Assembly: GCA_021848765.1 (NCBI GenBank) | Contig: JAJZTU010000243.1 | Span: forward strand, 1-5,261 | Reading direction: 5' to 3' | DNA from: Bacillota bacterium | GTDB lineage: Bacteria > Bacillota > GCA-003054495 > Carboxydocellales > JAJZTU01 | Length of the DNA: 5,261 nt | Shown: positions 1 through 4,981 of the stretch, piece by piece | Position numbering within the stretch: the stretch's first letter is position 1 | Layout of the letters: every line of letters starts with the position of its first letter | Notes under the pieces: model-generated | What the model was told of the DNA's origin: nothing | What the model saw: only the letters and a program-made list of their open reading frames with translations | Databases searched by the model: none | Translations under genes and position numbers: made by a program

Positions 1-180
1 GTTCGATTTAGCTCGAATTTACTTACACTAGCTCAAAAGTTTGTTTCGGTTAATCTCGATGTCCGTAATTCGATGTTCGACGTTCGATTTAAGTACACCT
101 TGCCGGTCTTTTTAAGGACCTGCAAAGGTTAGCTCGCTTCGAATTTCGAACCTCTTACTTCGAACCTCGATTTGCCCTCA
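1..180 (-). repeat. TCGA-rich degenerate repeat block in the rRNA leader
   Basis: TCGA occurs ten times in about 180 bases, mostly as TTCGAA, TTCGAC, ATCGAA or CTCGA variants. They cluster at 3-16, 56-59, 71-87 and 139-173. There is no fixed repeat length or spacer, so it is not a CRISPR array. No reading frame of note is present. By position it would be transcribed as part of the pre-rRNA leader. Confidence 0.6.
98..128 (-). other. Hairpin in the rRNA leader
   Basis: In the transcript, CCTT-T-GC-A-GGTC (128-117) pairs with GACC-G-GC-AAGG (108-98), giving ten pairs with one bulge and one mismatch around an A-rich loop. It lies between boxA and the expected 16S gene. It may be a processing or folding element of the precursor; no U-run follows. 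Confidence 0.4.
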
Positions 181-189
181 CATCTTTTT

Positions 190-211
190 CCTGTTTAGTT
201 TTCAAGGATCA
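190..211 (-). promoter_or_regulatory. rRNA leader boxA-type antitermination sequence
   Basis: CCTTGAAAACTAAACAGG (207-190), preceded by TGAT, closely resembles the CTTTGAAAACTGAACA-type sequence found in rRNA leaders and 16S-23S spacers of Bacillota, where Nus factors bind nascent RNA. Its position after the promoters at 540-253 and its orientation indicate that a 16S rRNA gene begins beyond the left edge. Confidence 0.75.
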
Positions 212-252
212 GGCTTTCTAATTCTTGCCACCGCATCCACAGCGGCTTTTTC

Positions 253-282
253 AGTTTAACACATTACTTTTTGTGTTGTCAA
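253..282 (-). promoter_or_regulatory. Putative rRNA operon promoter 4 (proximal)
   Basis: A consensus -35 box TTGACA (282-277) and TAAACT (258-253) are separated by 18 bases, with the predicted start at G246. It is the closest promoter to the boxA leader. Its transcript would start with a small hairpin pairing CCGC (245-242) with GCGG (234-231). Confidence 0.7.
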
Positions 283-364
283 CTGGTAACTTTTGTTTTT
301 TACCGCCGTTTCCGGCGACGCTTGATTAGGATAACACAACCACTGTCATAAAATCAACTGGTAA
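279..364 (-). repeat. Direct repeat TTACCAGTTGA at promoters 3 and 4
   Basis: The 11-base sequence TTACCAGTTGA occurs on the minus strand at 364-354 and 289-279, 75 bases apart. Each copy includes the first four bases of a -35 box. This suggests that promoters 3 and 4 arose by duplication or share a binding site. Confidence 0.7.
328..357 (-). promoter_or_regulatory. Putative rRNA operon promoter 3
   Basis: TTGATT (357-352) and TATCCT (333-328) are separated by 18 bases, with the predicted start at G321. It shares with promoter 4 the sequence TTACCAGTTGA spanning the -35 box, a TGTGTTA element at the -10 box and AAGC at the predicted start. The transcript would begin with a hairpin, CGCCG-GAAA-CGGCG (317-304). 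Confidence 0.6.
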
Positions 365-390
365 TTTTGACCGTTATTTTAGACAGCCAA

Positions 391-405
391 GTCACAAAAT
401 GTGAC
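391..405. promoter_or_regulatory. Palindrome just downstream of promoter 2
   Basis: GTCACAAAATGTGAC is a perfect inverted repeat with six-base arms and a three-base centre. It lies just after the predicted start of promoter 2 and about 35 bases upstream of the -35 box of promoter 3. It could bind a dimeric regulator or be chance; the half-site order is the reverse of a CRP-type TGTGA-N6-TCACA site. Confidence 0.35.
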
Positions 406-413
406 GCCTAAAA

Positions 414-442
414 AGAATACCACTACATACAAGCATAATCAA
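414..442 (-). promoter_or_regulatory. Putative rRNA operon promoter 2
   Basis: TTGATT (442-437) and TATTCT (419-414) are separated by 17 bases. With six bases after the -10 box, the start would be G407. The palindrome at 405-391 would lie at about +3 to +17, an operator-like position. Confidence 0.5.
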
Positions 443-456
443 CCGCCAAATTATGG

Positions 457-625
457 TATTCATTTTTCTGTCCGCGGAATTTTCCTCCGCAGAGTGTTGT
501 GACGTTGCTTATATTAGCACATGGGGTGTTTTTAAGTCAACCTCGTTCAGCCCTAAAATCATGCAAAAACCGTCGAACTTTTAAAATAACTTATCCTATA
601 CCCGAAATTTCTATTCATTTTTCTG
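457..625 (-). repeat. 14-base direct repeat upstream of the rRNA promoters
   Basis: CAGAAAAATGAATA occurs twice on the minus strand, at 625-612 and 470-457, 155 bases apart. The second copy lies about 15 bases upstream of the -35 box of promoter 2. The function is unknown; it may be an AT-rich upstream element or a trace of duplication. Confidence 0.6.
511..540 (-). promoter_or_regulatory. Putative rRNA operon promoter 1 (most distal)
   Basis: TTGACT (540-535) and TAATAT (516-511) are separated by 18 bases, a good sigma-A match in an AT-rich stretch. The predicted start falls near 504-503. It is the first of up to four similarly oriented promoter-like sequences ahead of the boxA leader. Confidence 0.5.
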
Positions 626-662
626 AAAAACGATAGGCTACTACATCACATTATTACATTGC

Positions 663-698
663 AAAAAACAAATCCCTCTTGAGACTTGCTCAAGAGGG
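663..698 (-). terminator. Intrinsic terminator of the greA-lysS transcript
   Basis: A perfect 10-bp stem, CCCTCTTGAG (698-689) with CTCAAGAGGG (683-674), closes a five-base loop. It is followed by ATTTG and six T residues (668-663). It starts 15 bases after the lysS stop. It should isolate lysS transcription from the rRNA promoters downstream. Confidence 0.93.
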
Positions 699-713
699 CT
701 AGCTTTGCCTGGC

Positions 714-2183
714 TTAATCCCTGGGTTTCATCTGCGGGAACAAAAGCACATCTCTGATGGACGGAGAATCAGTCAACAGCATTACCAGGCGGTCAATGCC
801 GATTCCCAGCCCTCCGGCAGGAGGCATCCCATATTCCAAGGCATTGATATAATCCTCATCCATCATATGAGCCTCATCATCACCACCGGCCCGCTGCTCA
901 ACCTGCTTTTGGAATCTTTCCTTCTGGTCAATGGGGTCGTTAAGCTCAGAGAAGGCATTAGCCATTTCCCTGGCAGTGATGAACAATTCAAACCGGTCAG
1001 TATACCGGGGATCCTGCACATTCCGTTTAGCCAGGGGAGATATTTCCACAGGATGTCCAATCACAAAAGTCGGCTGAAGCAGCTTTGGCTCTACAAACTC
1101 CTCAAAGATATCGTTAATCAGGTTACCCCGGGTAGCATCTTTGTCCACCTTTAAACCAAGGCCTTTGGCAGCCTCCCTGGCTTGTTCATCGGAGGTAATT
1201 TGGGTAAAGTCCACTCCTGCGTACTGTTTGATGGCATCTAACATGGGAAGTCTTGTCCACGGGGGAGTGAGGTTGATTTTCTCCCCCTGGTATTCGATTT
1301 CCATAGTCCCCAGGACTACCTGCGCGGTATGGGATATCAGGTCCTCGGTGAGCCGCAGCATGTCCTCATAATCTCCATAAGCCTGGTAGAGCTCCAGCAT
1401 AGTGAATTCAGGGTTATGCTTGGTGGAAATCCCCTCATTGCGGAAATTACGGTTAATTTCATAAACCCTCTCCAAACCGCCGACCAGCAACCTCTTCAGG
1501 TAGAGTTCCGGGGCAATCCGCAGGTAGAGATCGATGTCCAGGGCATTATGATGAGTAATAAAAGGACGGGCTGCCGCACCACCGGGGATGGGCTGCATCA
1601 TCGGGGTTTCTACTTCCAAAAACTCATTGCTGTCCAGGTAGTTACGAATGGCCCGGATAATCCTGCTTCTGGTCATGAAAACATCCCTGACTTCGGGATT
1701 GACAATAAGGTCTACATAACGCTGGCGATAACGCAGTTCCACATTCTGCAGGCCATGCCATTTTTCCGGCAGGGGCCGCAAAGACTTGGACAACATGGTC
1801 ACCTGGGTGGCAGAGACGGAAATCTCCCCTTTTTTAGTCTTAAATACAGTCCCGGCAATCCCCAGTATATCGCCAATGTCGGCCTTGGTAAAAATTTCAT
1901 AATTTTCCTCACCGACATCGTCTAACCTGACGTAAATTTGAATTTGGCCTTTGAGGTCTTGGAGGTTGGCAAAGCCGGCTTTTCCATGTCCCCGTTTAGC
2001 CGTCAGGCGGCCGGCAATTACTACCGCCTGGCCCTCCAGAGTCTCGAAATTATCCAGAATATCGCTGCTCAGGTGGGTCCGTTCAAACTTTTGGCCAAAG
2101 GGTTCAACCCCTTTGGCCCGCAATTCAGCAAGCTTGTCTCTCCTGACCCGCATTAGCTCATTTAATTCTAACTCTACAGTCAT
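714..2183 (-). CDS. lysS: Lysyl-tRNA synthetase, class II
   Basis: The enzyme charges tRNA-Lys with lysine at the cost of ATP in the cytoplasm. With the start chosen here it is 489 residues, normal for bacterial LysS. An OB-fold anticodon-binding domain covers about residues 53-130, with AGRLTAKRGHGKAGFANLQD (57-76). The class II catalytic core follows. Motif 1 is around RSRIIRAIRNYLDSNEFLEV (172-191), motif 2 is FRNEGISTKHNPEFTMLELY (247-266), and motif 3 is GGLGIGIDRLVMLL (457-470). GHPVEISPLAK (376-386) is also typical of LysS. The start is the ATG at 2183, seven bases after GGAGGG (2196-2191). An in-frame TTG at 2204 would add seven residues but lies upstream of that site. The gene follows greA in the same transcript and ends at a strong intrinsic terminator. 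A 10-bp hairpin lies within codons 22-31. Confidence 0.98.
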   Translation of the reverse strand: MTVELELNELMRVRRDKLAELRAKGVEPFGQKFERTHLSSDILDNFETLEGQAVVIAGRLTAKRGHGKAGFANLQDLKGQIQIYVRLDDVGEENYEIFTKADIGDILGIAGTVFKTKKGEISVSATQVTMLSKSLRPLPEKWHGLQNVELRYRQRYVDLIVNPEVRDVFMTRSRIIRAIRNYLDSNEFLEVETPMMQPIPGGAAARPFITHHNALDIDLYLRIAPELYLKRLLVGGLERVYEINRNFRNEGISTKHNPEFTMLELYQAYGDYEDMLRLTEDLISHTAQVVLGTMEIEYQGEKINLTPPWTRLPMLDAIKQYAGVDFTQITSDEQAREAAKGLGLKVDKDATRGNLINDIFEEFVEPKLLQPTFVIGHPVEISPLAKRNVQDPRYTDRFELFITAREMANAFSELNDPIDQKERFQKQVEQRAGGDDEAHMMDEDYINALEYGMPPAGGLGIGIDRLVMLLTDSPSIRDVLLFPQMKPRD

Positions 2184-2190
2184 CCGATTT

Positions 2191-2196
2191 CCCTCC
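2191..2196 (-). promoter_or_regulatory. Ribosome binding site that decides the lysS start
   Basis: GGAGGG lies seven bases before the ATG at 2183 and just after the greA stop (2210-2208). It rules in favour of this ATG over the in-frame TTG at 2204, for which this site would be inside the coding region. Confidence 0.8.
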
Positions 2197-2207
2197 GCAC
2201 ACAACTC

Positions 2208-2687
2208 TTACTGCTTCCGAATATTGAGAATTTGATATTTCAAAATTCCGGCAGGCACAGAAACCTCAACTGTGCTCCCGTTCCGCTGTCCGAGAATAGC
2301 TTTTCCGACAGGAGATTCGTTAGAAATTTTATTGTTTAAAGGGTCGGCCTCAGCTGAACCCACAATAGTGTACTCCACCTCATCTCCGAATTCCAAATCC
2401 TTGAGCAGGACGGTCGAGCCCACACTCACGACATCTGTATGTATTTCCATATCATCAATTACCTTAGCGTTGCGCAGCATCTTTTCCAGGGTTAGAATCC
2501 GGCCCTCAATAAATGCCTGAGCGTTCTTGGCATCTTCATATTCGGAGTTCTCACTAATATCGCCAAATTCAATGGCTTGTTTGATCCTCTCAGCTACTTC
2601 CCTTCTTTTGACGGTCTTTAGCTGTTCCAGTTCATCCTCTAATTTTTTTAAACCTTCCAGGCTCAGGATTACTTCCTTCTCTAGCAT
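2208..2687 (-). CDS. greA: Transcription elongation factor GreA
   Basis: GreA binds the RNA polymerase secondary channel and stimulates cleavage of backtracked RNA, rescuing arrested complexes. The 159 residues match the usual family length of about 158. The N-terminal coiled-coil hairpin spans roughly residues 8-76 and carries the diagnostic tip FGDISENSEYEDAKNAQAF (41-59), with the acidic residues Asp43 and Glu46 at the positions that hold the catalytic magnesium. The C-terminal FKBP-like domain (about 82-158) contains the family signature SNESPVGKAILGQRNGSTV (122-140). ATG at 2687 is preceded by AGGAG (2701-2697) nine bases upstream. The gene is the first of the unit driven by the consensus promoter at 2923-2895. 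lysS follows, with 24 bases between the greA stop and the preferred lysS ATG, so the two are cotranscribed. Nothing is truncated or unusual in the protein. Confidence 0.97.
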   Translation of the reverse strand: MLEKEVILSLEGLKKLEDELEQLKTVKRREVAERIKQAIEFGDISENSEYEDAKNAQAFIEGRILTLEKMLRNAKVIDDMEIHTDVVSVGSTVLLKDLEFGDEVEYTIVGSAEADPLNNKISNESPVGKAILGQRNGSTVEVSVPAGILKYQILNIRKQ

Positions 2688-2769
2688 GTTCTCTCTCTCC
2701 TTTTTGTGGTTTGCCGGCTATGACCAATATATGTAGCCTGCTGCCACCATATTCAAGTTTCCTGACGGT

Positions 2770-2797
2770 AACAAAATAGTGCCAGCAACCCTGACAC
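2770..2797 (-). terminator. Terminator-like hairpin (candidate attenuator) in the greA leader
   Basis: In the transcript, GTGTCAG (2797-2791) pairs with CTGGCAC (2785-2779) over a five-base loop (GGTTG), seven pairs including one G-U. The stem is followed at once by TATTTTGTT (2778-2770). It lies about 90-110 bases into the leader and 80 bases before greA. It could end part of the transcripts early. The stem is short and the U-run is interrupted, so efficiency would be partial at best. Confidence 0.4.
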
Positions 2798-2831
2798 CGG
2801 AGAAAAGCACCGCACCTGTAACCACATGTTA

Positions 2832-2870
2832 ACAAGCACCACAAAAACAAGGCGTTTTTGCAGTGCTTGT
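2832..2870 (-). other. Hairpin in the greA leader
   Basis: In the transcript, ACAAGCAC (2870-2863) pairs with GTGCTTGT (2839-2832). After a 2x2 internal loop, CAAAAAC (2860-2854) pairs with GTTTTTG (2848-2842) around a five-base loop. No U-run follows, so this is not a terminator. The 5' arm could alternatively pair with a second GTGCTT at 2810-2805. It lies about 20-55 bases after the predicted transcription start. Confidence 0.6.
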
Positions 2871-2894
2871 CTACCGGTTCACTCTTAATACCAT

Positions 2895-2923
2895 ATTATA
2901 AATAGGCTTCCTCCTTTTGTCAA
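2895..2923 (-). promoter_or_regulatory. Consensus sigma-A promoter for greA-lysS
   Basis: The -35 box TTGACA (2923-2918) and the -10 box TATAAT (2900-2895) both match consensus fully, with the optimal spacing of 17 bases. Transcription should start at about 2889-2886, leaving a leader of roughly 200 bases before greA. No U-tailed terminator separates this promoter from the upstream gene that ends at 2958, so read-through from upstream is possible. An inverted repeat, CTCCTT-N5-AAGGAG (2927-2911), overlaps the -35 box and could be an operator, but no regulator is identified. Confidence 0.85.
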
Positions 2924-2957
2924 GGAGTAGGTAAACCTGTGGCGCTTAAGATGTGAA

Positions 2958-4052
2958 CTAGTGGTTGACGCAGATGCGTGTATTATTCTGACCCTTTGCC
3001 CGCTCTTTAATACTTCTAATTTCTTCCACAGTCACCGCCCGTTCGAAACTGCGCAACCCCGCTACCCTGAACCCGTGCTTTTTGGCGACTTTTTCGATAT
3101 CTTCAACCTGCCGTACCGTTATTTCCTTACCCAGGGAAAAACTTTCATACCTGCCTTCCAGGGCCAGCAGCATGGTCTCAGCCATACATCCATAGCAGGT
3201 ATTGTTGGGAAAGCCAAAATTGAGGTTAAAATTAATGTCTCCCGGGATTTCTACCAGTCCTCCCTCAATAACCAGAACATCATCCCTCAGTTCAGCAACC
3301 CGTTTGGAAACATCCCTGGGCCTGGCCACATCACAGACTATTGCTCCGGATTTCAAATCCTCCGGCTCAATCAGCACATCTACTGAACTGGTTACTGTGA
3401 TGATGACATCAGCCCCGGGAAGGACTTTTTTCAGGTCGGTGGTTATTCGTGCCGGGAGTCCGGTCTCATACAGCAGTTTACGGGCTACTTTTTCCAACTT
3501 CGAGGGGTCTCTCCCTACCAGGGTAAGGTTGTTAACCTCCCTGGCCAGCAGTTCAGCGCAAACGCTGCCAATGGAGCCCGTGGCCCCAACTATAACTATT
3601 TCTGCCCGTTTTAAATCAGTGCCCATTATCTCAGCTGCCTGTTTGAGACCGGTTATAGCTGTAGCAATAGTATAGCTGTTTCCGGTGGTTACCGGTATTT
3701 TAAGCTGTTTAGCCACACTGATTCCCCCATCGCCCACCACTGAGGTAAAAGCGCCCAAACCTAATATTTTCGCACCCAGGCGTTCCGCTACTCTCCCTGC
3801 CGCTACGATTTTGCTGATAACCTTCCCCTCCGGCATGGACAGCATTTGGCGGCTGGTAAGCGGGCAGGTGACAAACCACCCTTTGGCCTGGTTGTGTACA
3901 GAAGCAGGCCCCTCAATTTCGGCGGCTTTAAAAGCCGGTACCCAGGGCAGAATGCCCTCGACCAGGGCATTGGGAAGGTATTTGGTGAACTGAAATTTCC
4001 TGGATACATCCCGGACATCCAGGGGGTGAATCATAAAAGCAAACTGCTCCAT
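2958..4052 (-). CDS. Long-chain acyl-ACP reductase (AAR)-like Rossmann protein
   Basis: The ATG at 4052 follows AAGGAG at 4068-4063, which overlaps the TAA of the upstream gene; the gap between the genes is 14 bases. The 364-residue product has no signal peptide or membrane helix. The nucleotide-binding loop is VIVGATGSIGS (residues 153-163), strand 2 ends LVGRD (178-182), and another Rossmann strand is ADVIITVTSS (214-223). It resembles cyanobacterial AAR, as I remember that sequence, along its whole length. The N-terminal RDVSR (14-18) matches, then LGLGAFTS (97-104) against ALGGFTS, TTGNSYT (122-128) against TTGNTHT, and EGGLVE (263-268) against NGGVVE. GCMAETMLLALEG (288-300) matches ACFAEAMLLEFEG. 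AAR forms an acyl-enzyme on the cysteine of that last motif and reduces acyl-ACP to fatty aldehyde with NADPH; here the equivalent is Cys289, with Cys286 nearby. About 30 residues extend past the AAR C-terminus. Shikimate dehydrogenase-like is the likely automatic label. Substrate is inferred only. Confidence 0.8.
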   Translation of the reverse strand: MEQFAFMIHPLDVRDVSRKFQFTKYLPNALVEGILPWVPAFKAAEIEGPASVHNQAKGWFVTCPLTSRQMLSMPEGKVISKIVAAGRVAERLGAKILGLGAFTSVVGDGGISVAKQLKIPVTTGNSYTIATAITGLKQAAEIMGTDLKRAEIVIVGATGSIGSVCAELLAREVNNLTLVGRDPSKLEKVARKLLYETGLPARITTDLKKVLPGADVIITVTSSVDVLIEPEDLKSGAIVCDVARPRDVSKRVAELRDDVLVIEGGLVEIPGDINFNLNFGFPNNTCYGCMAETMLLALEGRYESFSLGKEITVRQVEDIEKVAKKHGFRVAGLRSFERAVTVEEIRSIKERAKGQNNTRICVNH

Positions 4053-4062
4053 TGGGCTTTCA

Positions 4063-4068
4063 CTCCTT
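4063..4068 (-). promoter_or_regulatory. Ribosome binding site overlapping the upstream stop codon
   Basis: AAGGAG lies ten bases before the ATG at 4052. Its first two bases are also the last two of the TAA stop (4069-4067) of the preceding gene. This arrangement is typical of translational coupling within an operon. Confidence 0.75.
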
Positions 4069-4981
4069 AGCTCACCCGGGCTTCAGGGAATTGGACCACC
4101 CTGGGGGTGAAGTTGATTTTTTGCAGTAATTGGTTGTATTGGTCCTCGTCCAGTTGGCTTTTTCCTCCGGAAAGTGCTACCAGAATACTTTCCAGGACAT
4201 TGGTGCCAAAGGACCGCCCCTCAAGTTCAGGGGTGGTAGTGATCAGGACTTTGACCCCCCTGTCCTGCAGCAGGGTAATATCTTCTTTAGTCACAGTGTT
4301 GGTAAGTACAATCTTGCCGGGGAGAGTTTCCGGTAAATGCCTGCGAATATAGTGAAAATCCCCGGCAATAATATTGGCATCATGATAATATTTTTCGTGC
4401 TTGCTGCTAACCTGCTCCTGTTCCTTCCCTGTTGGGTACAGGTACTTAAAGGGCAGCCGGCTGACTACAGGAGCAACCACTTGGGCTACTCTGTTCAGGG
4501 ATTGCAGTGACCTGAGAGGAATAGGAATACCCAGTCCAAAAATCAGGTCTCCGTAGGTTACCTCGCATCCTGCCTTTTGCAGGGACTCTGCCATCCCGAA
4601 ACGGTCTACACCGCTGACCAGCAGGACCTTTTGGCCCTTGAGAGCCAGAATCTGCTCCTTTTCCAGGTGTTCAATTACCCGCCGCTCTAAGGTGTTTTTT
4701 AATCCGCTGCCGTCCACCACAGGAGTTTTTTTTGCTGCCGCGGCAATTTTTTGGGCATCCCGCAGGATATACCTCTTGGCCCCTGCGAAAATATACAGGT
4801 CAATTCCGCCCAGGCCAAAAGCATCGACCTTGCCGTCCAGTTCCCTGACCAGCGCTCTGGCGGCAGAAATGTCACCATTGGTCCCAATGCGTTCCACCTT
4901 GATTTTTTCTCCGAGAAGTTCAACTTCTACCATATGATCCCGTTTTGGGGAACCCAGGCTCACACTAACCACTCGCTTCAT
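4067..4981 (-). CDS. Conserved 304-residue protein of the family often labelled 'quinate 5-dehydrogenase'
   Basis: ATG at 4981 follows the ribosome binding site AAGGAGGT (4994-4987), with six bases between GGAGG and ATG, which fixes the start. The product is soluble, 304 residues, with no signal peptide or membrane helix. Three alpha/beta segments are visible: an N-terminal one ending in a glycine-rich VDAFGLGGIDLYIFAG (residues 52-67); a central Rossmann-like one, KVLLVSGVDRFGMAESL (118-134), followed by GDLIFGLGIPIPL (144-156); and a C-terminal one, KIVLTNTVTKEDI (223-235) then KVLITTTPELEGRSFG (244-259). From memory, close relatives in anaerobic Bacillota carry the name quinate 5-dehydrogenase, but I see no classical GxGxxG dinucleotide fold or shikimate dehydrogenase active-site motif, so that activity is unproven. 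It overlaps the upstream gene by 17 bases and its stop overlaps the next gene's ribosome binding site. That suggests it works with the acyl-ACP reductase-like protein that follows. Confidence 0.85.
   Translation of the reverse strand: MKRVVSVSLGSPKRDHMVEVELLGEKIKVERIGTNGDISAARALVRELDGKVDAFGLGGIDLYIFAGAKRYILRDAQKIAAAAKKTPVVDGSGLKNTLERRVIEHLEKEQILALKGQKVLLVSGVDRFGMAESLQKAGCEVTYGDLIFGLGIPIPLRSLQSLNRVAQVVAPVVSRLPFKYLYPTGKEQEQVSSKHEKYYHDANIIAGDFHYIRRHLPETLPGKIVLTNTVTKEDITLLQDRGVKVLITTTPELEGRSFGTNVLESILVALSGGKSQLDEDQYNQLLQKINFTPRVVQFPEARVS

Noticed and set aside
1..60. Start of the 16S rRNA gene within the window
   Set aside because: No AGAGTTTGATC-type 16S 5' sequence is visible on the minus strand; the gene must lie beyond the left edge if present.
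1..180. CRISPR array or insertion-sequence end
   Set aside because: The TCGA-rich units have no constant repeat length or spacers, and there are no terminal inverted repeats, target duplications or transposase frames.
304..317. GC-rich hairpin CGCCG-GAAA-CGGCG considered as a terminator
   Set aside because: No U-run follows it on either strand in the direction of transcription; on the minus strand it is followed by an A-rich stretch, so it is treated as a 5' hairpin of the promoter 3 transcript.
705..1154. A 149-codon plus-strand reading frame opposite the 3' end of lysS
   Set aside because: It runs antisense to the well-conserved lysS catalytic core and spans the terminator, with no supporting start signal; the same applies to the other plus-strand frames opposite lysS and the dehydrogenase-like genes.
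2632..2850. A 72-codon minus-strand reading frame starting with TTG in the greA leader and running into greA
   Set aside because: It has no ribosome binding site, an unlikely cysteine- and tryptophan-rich composition, and overlaps greA in another frame; it is best explained as leader RNA.
2688..2889. T-box riboswitch ahead of greA-lysS
   Set aside because: There is no recognisable AGGGTGGNACCGCG-type T-box sequence and no clear lysine specifier loop; the leader precedes greA rather than lysS.
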